Origin: Bacteroidota bacterium
Lineage (GTDB): Bacteria; Bacteroidota; Ignavibacteria; Ignavibacteriales; Melioribacteraceae
Length of the DNA: 49,078 nt
Direction: 5' to 3'
Assembly (NCBI GenBank): GCA_018818165.1
Contig: JAHISP010000033.1
Span: forward strand, 1-49,078
Part shown: positions 1-8,591 of the stretch, one piece after another
How positions within the stretch are numbered: the stretch's first letter is position 1
How the letters are laid out: every line of letters starts with the position of its first letter
The notes under the pieces: generated by a model
What the model saw: only the letters and a program-made list of their open reading frames with translations
What the model was told of the DNA's origin: nothing
The model's database searches: none
Program-made: the position numbers and the translations under genes

Positions 1-2
1 AA

Positions 3-218
3 TATACAAAAGATGACTTCTATGAATTTGGCATTAAAATTGGAATAACTGAAACAAGAGTTCAGAAATTATTGAGTTTAATAATTTTCGAAAGCAATGA
101 AATAGAAAATTTAATAAACTCCTCTTTTCTTAATAATGAATTGAAAACTATTTATTCCAAAACGATTGATGATAGAATTAAGAGATTAAAATACTCTTAT
201 TCCAAGGATAATGGTTGA
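3..218 (+). CDS. HipA-like kinase toxin, C-terminal fragment (gene starts before the window)
   Basis: An open frame runs from the window edge to a TGA at 216-218 and encodes about 71 residues. It begins YTKDDFYEFGIKIGI and contains a segment like KLLSLIIFESNEIENLI followed by SSFLNNELKTIY. This resembles the all-helical C-terminal tail of HipA-family serine/threonine kinases (toxins of type II HipBA modules), where a 'GI...RA.KLL' helix is followed by 'SFLS..LK..Y'. The kinase core and any HipB antitoxin would lie upstream and cannot be checked. The call rests on family resemblance of a short tail only. The next gene starts 190 bp downstream and appears unrelated. Confidence 0.5.
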   Translation, partial: YTKDDFYEFGIKIGITETRVQKLLSLIIFESNEIENLINSSFLNNELKTIYSKTIDDRIKRLKYSYSKDNG

Positions 219-407
219 TTTATGATAAAAAATAGAAAACGACTAATTGCTATCCAAAACAAATAAAAATTATTGTTTTCACGATAAAATGATTGAAATA
301 GTGGGTAGTTTTATAAGTAAACTTCAAATCATATTTTCAATACTCATTAAAACATTTCAAAACTCTTTTGTATATTAAAGCATTAAAAATTAAATAGAAA
401 GTTTTAT

Positions 408-2063
408 ATGAATATTGAAGAATATAGACGGGCAAAAGAAAAGTATTCTGAGCGCTTACAAAAAACAAAAACAAGCGAATTTAAGTTCACTTCGGTTTCA
501 GGTGAAGAAGTAAATCCGCTTTATTCACCAGATGATTTAAATGATGATAATTTTTTAAGCGATATTAATTTTCCTGGCGAATTTCCTTACACGCGCGGAA
601 TTCACACAAATGGTTACCGTGGTAAAACTTGGACTATGCGTCAGTTTGCTGGTTTTGGTACTCCAGAAGATACTAATGAAAGATTCAAATATTTACTCGC
701 TAATGGGCAAGGTGGATTATCTGTAGCTTTTGATTTACCTACATTAATGGGTTATGATGCTGATGATGCTTTAAGCGATGGTGAAGTTGGTATGTGCGGC
801 GTTGCAATTTCTTCGCTTGAAGATATGGAAATTTTGTTCAACGAAATTCCGCTTGATAAAGTTTCCACATCAATGACTATTAATTCTCCAGCAGCAATGA
901 TTTTTGCATTTTATTTGGCTGTTGCAAAAAAACAAGGAGTTTCATTCGATAAACTTCGTGGAACTTTGCAGAACGATATTCTCAAAGAATATATTGCACA
1001 AAAAGAATATATTTATCCACCCAAACCTTCAATGCGAATTATTACGGATATGATTGAGTATTGCATGAATGAAGTTCCTCAGTGGAATCCAGTTTCTGTT
1101 AGCGGCTATCACATTCGTGAAGCTGGCTCAACCGCTGTGCAAGAGCTTGCTTATACTCTCGCTGATGGATTTGCTTATATAGAAGACGCAATTGAACGTG
1201 GGCTTGATGTGGATGAATTTGCCCCGCGAATTTCGCATTTTTTTAATTCGCATTTGGATTTTTTTGAGGAAATTGCAAAATTCCGCGCTGCTCGTAGAAT
1301 TTACGCTAAACGGATGAAAGATAAATATAGAGCTAAAAATCCCCGCTCATGGTGGTTGCGTTTTCATACTCAAACTGCTGGAGCCACGTTAACGGCTCAA
1401 CAGCCAGAAAATAATATTGTTAGAACTGCAATTCAAGCTTTAGCTGGCGTTTTGGGTGGAACTCAATCGCTGCATACAAATTCTATGGACGAAACTTTAG
1501 CTTTGCCAAGTGAAAAAGCTGTTAAAATTGCATTGCGAACTCAACAGTTAATTGCATACGAAACTGGCGTAATTAATACAGTTGATCCGCTTGGTGGAAG
1601 TTATTACATTGAATCTTTAACCAACAAAATGGAAGAAGATGCCGAAAAAATCTTTGAGGAAATTGATTCATATGGGGGCGTAATTCCCGCAATTGAAGCT
1701 GGTTATTTCCAAAAAGAAATTGCAAATGCAGCATATAAATATCAGCTTGAATTGGAAAGGAAAGAGAAATTTATTGTTGGAGTAAATGAATTTGTTGAAA
1801 ATGATGAAAAAATAGATATTCCAATATTACAAATTTCACCAGATGTTGAAAAAAAACAGAAGGAAAGACTTTCCTCGCTTAAAGCAAGACGCGACAATTC
1901 TAAAGTTGAAGAATCTTTACAAGAAATTAGTGATGCGGCAATTAATGGAAATAATTTAATGCCAGTATTTATTAAAGCGGCAGAAAATTATGTAACTCTT
2001 GGTGAAATGGTTAACGAATTAAAAAAACATTTTGGAACTTATGAAGAAGTTGCAGCTTTCTAA
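408..2063 (+). CDS. methylmalonyl-CoA mutase-family large (catalytic) subunit without B12 domain
   Basis: The 551-residue protein is the substrate-binding TIM-barrel half of an adenosylcobalamin-dependent acyl-CoA mutase. Visible family motifs are GEFPYTRGI (57-65), [16 protein letters not shown] (75-90), [31 protein letters not shown] and [13 protein letters not shown]. The C-terminal cobalamin-binding domain (DxHxxG) is absent and the protein ends at the length of stand-alone large subunits, so a separate B12 subunit must be encoded elsewhere. The usual methylmalonyl-type YPTMY loop is replaced by HTNGY, and the Tyr of the RQY motif is Phe80, as in isobutyryl-CoA-type enzymes. Methylmalonyl-CoA/succinyl-CoA is the default guess, but the substrate is open. 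It heads a three-gene run with gaps of 15 and 3 bp. Confidence 0.88.
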   Translation: MNIEEYRRAKEKYSERLQKTKTSEFKFTSVSGEEVNPLYSPDDLNDDNFLSDINFPGEFPYTRGIHTNGYRGKTWTMRQFAGFGTPEDTNERFKYLLANGQGGLSVAFDLPTLMGYDADDALSDGEVGMCGVAISSLEDMEILFNEIPLDKVSTSMTINSPAAMIFAFYLAVAKKQGVSFDKLRGTLQNDILKEYIAQKEYIYPPKPSMRIITDMIEYCMNEVPQWNPVSVSGYHIREAGSTAVQELAYTLADGFAYIEDAIERGLDVDEFAPRISHFFNSHLDFFEEIAKFRAARRIYAKRMKDKYRAKNPRSWWLRFHTQTAGATLTAQQPENNIVRTAIQALAGVLGGTQSLHTNSMDETLALPSEKAVKIALRTQQLIAYETGVINTVDPLGGSYYIESLTNKMEEDAEKIFEEIDSYGGVIPAIEAGYFQKEIANAAYKYQLELERKEKFIVGVNEFVENDEKIDIPILQISPDVEKKQKERLSSLKARRDNSKVEESLQEISDAAINGNNLMPVFIKAAENYVTLGEMVNELKKHFGTYEEVAAF

Positions 2064-2078
2064 CTTAGGCTATTTATT

Positions 2079-2570
2079 ATGAAAAATATAATTATAAGAT
2101 ATTTATTAATTTTCACACTTCTTTTTGTATGGAGTGCATGTTCATCATCAACACCAGAAGTAAAAAAAGTTAATCCCCAAGAAAAGGAGAGTCCAATTTA
2201 TGACAATAATTTGCGAATTAATACTAAGCAGATTTATTGCTGGGTAAACAAAATGCCAGGTGAAAAGGCACGGTTTAATATCACAGGTGAGTTAGTATTT
2301 TTTGATGATTCTGATTATGATATTAATAATATTACAATAAAGAAAATATTAATAATTCAGAATAATAATGTCTTGTATCAATTAACTCCTAAACTTGAAT
2401 CCACTTTTGTCAATAATTCTAAATCAATTTTATTTTCAACTGTAAAAGGAATGTTAGTATCAATTCAACTAGATTCCGAAAAAAGTATAGATGTAAAAGT
2501 TATACTTAGTGATAATAATAACGAAATTGAATATTTTATTAAAAAAGTTAAAATAGAAGAGGCTTATTAG
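2079..2570 (+). CDS. putative lipoprotein of unknown function
   Basis: The 163-residue product starts with a lipoprotein signal peptide: basic MKNIIIR, a hydrophobic stretch, then a lipobox ending WSAC with Cys at about residue 21. After a short Ser/Pro/Lys linker comes a beta-rich segment of about 120 residues (FNITGELVFFDDSDYD, then alternating hydrophobic strands) that looks like an immunoglobulin-like or FxLYD-type fold, although no named family is recognised. It lies 15 bp after the mutase gene and 3 bp before the CorC-like gene, so it is probably co-transcribed with both. Its link to either is unknown. Confidence 0.7.
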   Translation: MKNIIIRYLLIFTLLFVWSACSSSTPEVKKVNPQEKESPIYDNNLRINTKQIYCWVNKMPGEKARFNITGELVFFDDSDYDINNITIKKILIIQNNNVLYQLTPKLESTFVNNSKSILFSTVKGMLVSIQLDSEKSIDVKVILSDNNNEIEYFIKKVKIEEAY

Positions 2571-2573
2571 AAG

Positions 2574-3806
2574 ATGGGAATTGAAATATTTGGGTTAATT
2601 TTATTATTAGTATTAAGTGGATTCTTTTCAGCTTCTGAAATTGCATTTGTTGTATCAAATAAATTAAAAATTGAATTACGTGCTAGAAAAAACGATTATT
2701 CAGCAAAAATTATTTCTTTTTTCAGTGAACGTCAGCAAATATATTTTTCAACTATTTTAATTTCAAATAATATAGTAAATGTTGCATTTTCATCATTAGT
2801 TACATTGTTTTTACTTTCTGCTTTTGGTTTAGGTGAAGTATCTATCTTAGTAATTTCCACTTTGCTTTTATTGATATTTGGTGAACTTATTCCAAAATAT
2901 TTTGCTAGAGAATACCCTGATAAATTTGTTTTATTTTCTGCTATTCCAATAAGATTTGTATCTGTTGTTCTCACTCCATTGGTTTGGGTTACCTCGACTA
3001 TTTCACATTTCATTGTTTCTAGTTCAAATATTAAGGAAGAGAAAATTAGCCACCTTTTTGATAAGGAAGATATTCAATATCTACTTAATGAAAGTATTTC
3101 AAGCTCAACTAAAAATACCATTAATGTAGAGGAGTTCGATTTAATTAACAAAGTTATTGAATTGGGTGAGCAGAAAATATATGAGGTCATGACTCCAAGA
3201 ACTGATATTGTTGGAATTGAAATTGATTCTGATATTTCTGAAGCTATAAAATTGTTTAAGGACTCTGGATATTCCAAAATACTTGTCTATGAAGAGAATA
3301 TGGATAATATTAAAGGATTTATTCATGCTTTGGATATGTTTAAATTTCCTAAAACAATTAGTGAAATTAAACGCGATATTCTTTTTGTACCTGAAACTAA
3401 AAAAAGTTTAGATCTTTTGAACGAACTTCTAGATAAACGCATTTCAATTGCTCTTGTTGTTGATGAATTTGGTGGAACAGAAGGAATTGTTACTACTGAA
3501 GATATTATTGAAGAAATGCTTGGTGAAATAAGAGATGAATATGATGAGGATGAAGAAATTTTCAAGAAGATTGATGACAATTTATTCATCATAAGTGGTA
3601 AATATGAAATTGATAGACTAAACGATGAATATGATTTTCAAATTCCAGAAGGGGAGTACGAAACAATTGCTGGATATATTATAACTGAATTGGGAATGAT
3701 TCCAAGTAAGAAAAAGATTTATCAAATTGGTAATTTTAGTATTGAAATTATTCATTCTTCAAAGCAGCGAATTGAATTAGTAAAGTTAAAAATACTTGAT
3801 ACTTAA
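2574..3806 (+). CDS. CNNM/CorC-family membrane protein (hemolysin C family, divalent-metal transport)
   Basis: The 410-residue protein has the standard order of this family. An N-terminal CNNM (DUF21) membrane domain with about four transmembrane helices opens with LSGFFSASEIAFV and covers roughly 1-160. A CBS pair follows (about 200-325), with VMTPRTDIVGIE opening the first CBS and LVVDEFGGTEGIVTTEDIIEE in the second. A C-terminal CorC/HlyC domain ends the protein (about 340-408; GEYETIAGYI). Related proteins are linked to Mg2+/Co2+ efflux, and some Bacteroidota members are called GldE or hemolysin-like. It overlaps nothing and starts 3 bp after the lipoprotein stop. No gliding genes are adjacent, so GldE is not claimed. 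Confidence 0.88.
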   Translation: MGIEIFGLILLLVLSGFFSASEIAFVVSNKLKIELRARKNDYSAKIISFFSERQQIYFSTILISNNIVNVAFSSLVTLFLLSAFGLGEVSILVISTLLLLIFGELIPKYFAREYPDKFVLFSAIPIRFVSVVLTPLVWVTSTISHFIVSSSNIKEEKISHLFDKEDIQYLLNESISSSTKNTINVEEFDLINKVIELGEQKIYEVMTPRTDIVGIEIDSDISEAIKLFKDSGYSKILVYEENMDNIKGFIHALDMFKFPKTISEIKRDILFVPETKKSLDLLNELLDKRISIALVVDEFGGTEGIVTTEDIIEEMLGEIRDEYDEDEEIFKKIDDNLFIISGKYEIDRLNDEYDFQIPEGEYETIAGYIITELGMIPSKKKIYQIGNFSIEIIHSSKQRIELVKLKILDT

Positions 3807-4066
3807 ATGATATCTTGTTTTTGGTGTCTTTTACTTATACGAATCTTTTATGTTTTCAAGATAAAACTCTCTCAAAATAAATACTTAATAGTTTTAAGTA
3901 TTAACTTTCCTGACCCATTGGTTTTTCAAGTCTTTTTATTTAAGTTGCTAGTCAAGAAATACAGCAGAGTGTTTTTGTGAGGAATGATTTGTTGGGATTT
4001 AATTTAAACTGTTTTTCTTGAGTATTTAAAACGCAATCGTTGTATTTTAATAAATATGAGATAAAT

Positions 4067-4645
4067 ATGAAATCTACAATAGTATTTCAAATGATTTTAC
4101 TTACCATGTTTGGATTTGTTGGAAGTGTTTTGGTAGGATTTATATTTTATAATAGTCTTGTTTTTGCACCCAATCTAATCACATTCCAGTTTGTAACCGT
4201 TGGAATTTCTGGAGCACTTTTCTTTAGTTTATTAAAGTATAAATCAACCAAAGAACAATTGATTGGAATTACAATTATTTTTTTATTGGATTTTGTGCTA
4301 ATCATTGGAAAACCATTTTCAATTTCTTTAATTATCAGAGATATTTTGTATTTGAGCAGTATGTTTTTAGCAATTAAACTCTATTACAAATTTATACAGA
4401 GAAACTCCACAATAAAATATTATTTGAGGACTTTTGCTTTAGTATTTATCTATTGTTTATTAACTGTAGTATTTGGAACCGTGGTTTATCTTATAAATGC
4501 TAAATTTGAATTTCCACTAATTGATTTTCTTCTTGCAATAACAAAGATTTCAATATTAGTTGGGTTTGGAATTGGTATTGGAATAGATTTTTATTTGCAA
4601 AATGAAAATTATATTATGAAGTATCTTAAATTAATAACTGCTTAA
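4067..4645 (+). CDS. small multi-pass membrane protein, unknown function
   Basis: The gene encodes 192 residues starting MKSTIVFQMILL. Five to six hydrophobic segments cover nearly the whole protein (around 5-30, 38-55, 62-80, 85-105, 122-145 and 158-180), with short polar loops and a small charged end. The frame stays open upstream to a TTG at 4040, but the ATG at 4067 places the first membrane helix right after the start and is preferred. No family is recognised. About 260 bp of non-coding DNA precedes it, holding only a weak AT-rich inverted repeat at 3880-3902. The next gene starts 46 bp downstream. Confidence 0.6.
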   Translation: MKSTIVFQMILLTMFGFVGSVLVGFIFYNSLVFAPNLITFQFVTVGISGALFFSLLKYKSTKEQLIGITIIFLLDFVLIIGKPFSISLIIRDILYLSSMFLAIKLYYKFIQRNSTIKYYLRTFALVFIYCLLTVVFGTVVYLINAKFEFPLIDFLLAITKISILVGFGIGIGIDFYLQNENYIMKYLKLITA

Positions 4646-4691
4646 ACAATGCCGCAAGTTATTATGTTCATATTATCAAAAGGAGGATTTA

Positions 4692-5093
4692 GTGTTTTTG
4701 AAAAAGGTTTTAATAGGATTGATTTTAATTTTGCTTTTAACATTTTGTGATTCACCCACAAATAGCATTGTTGGTACAAAAGAAGATATAAAAATTGATA
4801 ATGTTTCTTTTGTAATTGATACAACATATTTGAAATCATCAATTTTCTACGCCAAAGGTAGAGTAACAAATTATGGAAACTCACTTATTGAATCTCCTTG
4901 GTATGTTGAAGCTCAGTTTTATACAGACGCTACATACAAGTTGAAACTTGGAGGTAACTATACAGAAATTGGAGTTCCATTGGAACCTTACCAATCAACA
5001 TTTTGGCTATTAACATTTTCGGCTTCAACTACAGATTTGAACCAATATCCAAATTTTAGAGTTGGTGATTTAAGAGCAATTTATAAAAAATAA
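4692..5093 (+). CDS. small putative lipoprotein with FxLYD-like beta domain
   Basis: The product is 133 residues starting at GTG. A near-perfect Shine-Dalgarno AGGAGG at 4681-4686 lies 5 bp upstream, which fixes the start and is unusually strong for this window. The N-terminus (LKKVLIGLILILLLTFC) is a lipoprotein signal peptide with the lipobox Cys at about residue 19. The rest is a single beta-rich domain (FYAKGRVTNYGNSLIESPWYV, then a strand containing YKLKLGG) typical of small extracytoplasmic domains that describe a 'contribution relative to a reference'. No enzyme motif is visible. It may be co-transcribed with the membrane protein before it. Function unknown. Confidence 0.65.
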   Translation: MFLKKVLIGLILILLLTFCDSPTNSIVGTKEDIKIDNVSFVIDTTYLKSSIFYAKGRVTNYGNSLIESPWYVEAQFYTDATYKLKLGGNYTEIGVPLEPYQSTFWLLTFSASTTDLNQYPNFRVGDLRAIYKK

Positions 5094-5414
5094 TATTTAG
5101 TGATATATTATAAGTATGTCAAAAGTTAGTTAAGTTTTTTTTCTAATATTTAATTTGTACAGTATTTCTTGAAAGAATATAATTGATTTGAATTAATTAC
5201 AAAATGAATCAGCCTATATAATGACTATTCACCGGCATAAAATTAAACAATAGTTTACTTTTTCTATAGAAATATTTAATTAAAATAATCTGCATAAATT
5301 TGTTATATCTTTATAACTATTTAAATATTTTAATTATATTTAATAACATTTTTATTTAAGTTAAATAGGACACATATCAAACAAAAATTTAAAAATAAAG
5401 TAAGTTATTATTTT
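5094..5414. other. non-coding, very AT-rich stretch upstream of the TonB receptor
   Basis: No convincing short gene was found. The stretch is almost pure A/T with scattered poly-A and poly-T runs. Near its 3' end an AGGA at 5367-5370 lies 5 bp before an ATC codon at 5376 that would begin a perfect signal peptide for the following receptor. No classic terminator for the preceding lipoprotein gene and no clear promoter box could be picked out. Confidence 0.5.
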
Positions 5415-7622
5415 TTGTTTCTCCTTCTAATAGCTTTTACTACCCAAACTTTTAGCCAAAATATTGGTAAAATTCGTGGTACTATTACAGATGAGGCAAA
5501 CGGTGAAGTATTAGCATTTGGAAATGTATTGATTGAAGAACTAAATATTGGGGTTTCAACTAATAATAAAGGTTATTATTATATATCTTCACTTCCAGTA
5601 AATACAAATGTAACTTTGATTGTTTCCTATGTGGGATATGAAAGTAAGAAAATAGTCGTTTTTGTTTATCCTAACAAAATCAACAAATTGGATATTCAAT
5701 TATCCTCTTCAAGTGTTGTTTTGCAAACAGTTGAAAAAATTGGTGAAAAAGTAGTTGAGAAAAACGAAACAGATATAGGTCTCCAAAGAATTTCGGGAAG
5801 AGAACTAGAGGCAATGCCAAAAGGAGTTGAAACTGATGTATTTAGATCTTTACAATATGTTCCAGGCGTAAATTTTACTGCTGATATGTCTGCCAGATAT
5901 TATGTTAGAGGGGGAGATAGTAACCAAAATCTTGTTCTTCTTAATGGAGCAAATGTTTACAATTCATTTCACGCAATGGGACTTTTTAGTATCATAGATC
6001 CAGAAATGATTAATACAATGGAATTCTATAAAGGAGGTTATACCGCCGAGTACGGTGGTAGGTTGTCTTCCGTATTAAATCTGATTACTAAAGATGGAAA
6101 TAGAACAAGATATTCAGGAAAAGCCGCAGCAAGTTTTCTTACAGCAAAAGCAGTTGTTGAAGGGCCAATTCCATATGGTTCTTTTATTATTACTGGGCGA
6201 AAAAGTCATAGTACAAGTATTCTTAAAAAGTTTTTTAATAATCAAACTGCACCATTTAATTTTTATGATGCTTCATTTAAAATAAATTTTAGTAACCCAA
6301 ACTTCCTAAGTGGATCAAAGTTCGTAGTTCATGGTTTCTTAAGTGAAGATAAATTAGAATTTGATAATCCACTACGAGAGGATTATAATTGGACTAATAA
6401 CATTTTGGGCTTTTCGTGGTTTCAGGTTTACGATGTTCCGCTTTTTTCAGAGATTAGTTATACTACAAACAATTTTCAAGGTAAAGTTTTTCCAAATCTT
6501 AGTTCAACAAGAGAAAAAGAGAGTAAATTAAGTGAGCATAAAATTGATATGAATTATAACTATATATTTGATAATAAAAATGAAATTTATGGTGGGCTTC
6601 AAATTACAATTTTGAAAACACAGCTATATATGGAAAATTTATTAGGTGCTTATTCTGATATTAATAAAAAAGGTATTAATCTTAGTTTCTTTTTGAAATA
6701 CAAATTATTACAGTATGATGAATTTGGATTAGACCTTGGTTTAAGATATAGTTTAGCAGGTTTAACCAGAGCTGGAACAGGTTTTATTGAACCAAGAATC
6801 TCATTTACTTATACACCTAATCCTGTAATTGCATTTAAAGCCTTCTGGGGTAGGTTCCAACAAGAAATAACTACTATATCAAATGAAAATGAGGTTATTA
6901 ATGTTTTTGAACCATACATCTTAGTTCCTGAATATCTTAAAATACCGAAAGCAGAACATTATAATGCCGGTGTAACATTTTATTTTACTGATAAAATTAG
7001 TTTGGTGAGTGAAGTGTACTATAAAAAATCAATAAATATTACTGAAATAAATTATAATAAAAAATATGCATCAGATCAAGACCTTGTTAGCGGAGAGGCA
7101 GAATCGTATGGTCTTGAACATGACCTAAATTATTCAAATGACATGATGCATATTTCTGTTGGATATACGTTAGCTTATTCATATAAAAAAGTTAATAATT
7201 GGACTTATTACCCTCGATATGATTCACGACATTCTCTTAATTGTGCCCTTGAAGTAAATATTGGAAGTGGATGGAAATCCATGTTAACTTGGACATATAA
7301 ATCAGGCTTACCATACACTCCAATAATAGGTTATTATGAGAAACTGTTTTTTCAACCAGGTGCATTTAATACTAGTATATATAACTATTATTTTCCTTAT
7401 TCAGTGTTAGGTGATAAAAATAGTACACGATTGCCATCTTATCATAGAATGGATATAGGGATATCTAAGATTTTTGACTTAAATTATTTTAGATTATATG
7501 TTGATGCAAGCATTACAAATGTTTATAACAGAAAAAATTTGTTTTATTTCGATAGAAGTACAGGCGAAAGAATCAATATGCTTCCATTTTTTGTCTCTGT
7601 TAATGTAAAGGTAGAAATATGA
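5415..7622 (+). CDS. TonB-dependent outer-membrane receptor with carboxypeptidase-like N-terminal domain
   Basis: At 735 residues from the first conventional start (TTG), this is a SusC/FecA-class outer-membrane transporter. After the signal peptide ending TFSQ comes a CarboxypepD_reg-like domain (IRGTITDEANGEVLAFGNVLI, about 20-95). Next is a plug domain with YVRGGDSNQNLVLLNGANVYN and YKGGYTAEYGGRLSSVLN, then a 22-strand barrel to the C-terminal aromatic strand. The TTG start gives a signal peptide without its basic n-region. Reading upstream in frame to ATC at 5376 adds KQKFKNKVSYYF and completes it. The stop overlaps the next start (ATGA), so the receptor is translationally coupled to the DUF4249-like lipoprotein. 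The substrate cannot be inferred. Confidence 0.88.
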   Translation: MFLLLIAFTTQTFSQNIGKIRGTITDEANGEVLAFGNVLIEELNIGVSTNNKGYYYISSLPVNTNVTLIVSYVGYESKKIVVFVYPNKINKLDIQLSSSSVVLQTVEKIGEKVVEKNETDIGLQRISGRELEAMPKGVETDVFRSLQYVPGVNFTADMSARYYVRGGDSNQNLVLLNGANVYNSFHAMGLFSIIDPEMINTMEFYKGGYTAEYGGRLSSVLNLITKDGNRTRYSGKAAASFLTAKAVVEGPIPYGSFIITGRKSHSTSILKKFFNNQTAPFNFYDASFKINFSNPNFLSGSKFVVHGFLSEDKLEFDNPLREDYNWTNNILGFSWFQVYDVPLFSEISYTTNNFQGKVFPNLSSTREKESKLSEHKIDMNYNYIFDNKNEIYGGLQITILKTQLYMENLLGAYSDINKKGINLSFFLKYKLLQYDEFGLDLGLRYSLAGLTRAGTGFIEPRISFTYTPNPVIAFKAFWGRFQQEITTISNENEVINVFEPYILVPEYLKIPKAEHYNAGVTFYFTDKISLVSEVYYKKSINITEINYNKKYASDQDLVSGEAESYGLEHDLNYSNDMMHISVGYTLAYSYKKVNNWTYYPRYDSRHSLNCALEVNIGSGWKSMLTWTYKSGLPYTPIIGYYEKLFFQPGAFNTSIYNYYFPYSVLGDKNSTRLPSYHRMDIGISKIFDLNYFRLYVDASITNVYNRKNLFYFDRSTGERINMLPFFVSVNVKVEI

Positions 7623-8584
7623 GAATTAAATATTTTATATCTGTAATTCTTATTTTCTCAATATTCATTTCTTGTGATGACAGTTTCAGTCCAAAAGCAC
7701 CTTATGATGAACGATATTCATTAAACTGTATTATCCGTGGTGATACATCTTTTCAAGTGGCTACAACTTATAAAAATTACGACGTTTCCTATATTGATCC
7801 ATACGAGAATAAGGAGGACTCCTTTATAGATGGAGCATTTATTAGGATGTGGAGAGGGAATGATGAGATTTCTATTTTTAAAGACACAACAATGGAAAGA
7901 ACAGATCAATCCAGATTTAAAACAGATATTAAATATTATTACATTAATGGTTTCGTTCCAACTGCAGGTGATTCTTTAGAAATAGAAGCTTTACTACCAA
8001 ATGGTAGAAGGTTACGCTCAAATACTAAAGTTCCAAAAGAAGTGAAGAGGAATGAAATATATAGTGATATGGTGCTTACTCGGTCATTAGTGAATCATCT
8101 GAGAACAAGTTGGGAAATTAAAAATCAAAATCTAGTTTATTTGCCCAAGTTAGTATTATGCTATTATGAAAAAGTAAATGGCGTAAATATTTGGAAAGAA
8201 AAGATTATTCCTTGGAAGAAACTTAAAATTGATAATGAAACCAAATATATTTATCCATCACCCTCAGGTGATTATTTAATAGATTATGATGTAAATATTA
8301 TAAAAGAAGCCATGGAGGATATTTCAAAAAATGATTCTGAAAAAGGGAAATATACAATTATATATTTATGGCTTGAATTATCTATTTTTGATGAAAATCT
8401 TTCAACTTATTTTTTCACTGTCGGTTTGGAGGATAATTCACTTGCAATTGGGCTTGATGAAGGGGATTATAGTAATATTGAGAATGGATTTGGAATATTT
8501 GGCTCATACTTTACTCAAAGATTTAAAATAAGTGTAACAAAAGGCTATGTTAATAGTTTTGGGTATATCTTATATGAAGAATGA
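7619..8584 (+). CDS. DUF4249-type outer-membrane lipoprotein, TonB-receptor partner
   Basis: The 321-residue product has a lipoprotein signal peptide ending FISC (Cys at about 19) followed by a beta-rich body. Features of the DUF4249 family are a strand-rich N-terminal third, a 'GDSLEIEALLPNGRRLRSNTKVP' segment (compare the 'Y.L.V...G....A.T.VP' region of the family), and a C-terminal half with paired aromatic strands. DUF4249 genes usually sit directly behind a TonB-dependent receptor, as here, where the start overlaps the receptor stop by 4 bp. The protein is presumed to be a surface lipoprotein working with the receptor. The family match is by pattern and context, without an alignment. Confidence 0.7.
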   Translation: MRIKYFISVILIFSIFISCDDSFSPKAPYDERYSLNCIIRGDTSFQVATTYKNYDVSYIDPYENKEDSFIDGAFIRMWRGNDEISIFKDTTMERTDQSRFKTDIKYYYINGFVPTAGDSLEIEALLPNGRRLRSNTKVPKEVKRNEIYSDMVLTRSLVNHLRTSWEIKNQNLVYLPKLVLCYYEKVNGVNIWKEKIIPWKKLKIDNETKYIYPSPSGDYLIDYDVNIIKEAMEDISKNDSEKGKYTIIYLWLELSIFDENLSTYFFTVGLEDNSLAIGLDEGDYSNIENGFGIFGSYFTQRFKISVTKGYVNSFGYILYEE

Positions 8585-8591
8585 GCTTAAA

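Noticed and set aside
3880-3902. Inverted repeat AATACTTAA/TTAAGTATT as a terminator
   Set aside because: The stem has a single G-C pair per side and no T-tract follows, so it is too weak to call.
4642-4884. An 80-residue minus-strand frame over the small lipoprotein gene
   Set aside because: The plus-strand gene has a strong AGGAGG and a lipobox, so the antisense frame is a shadow.
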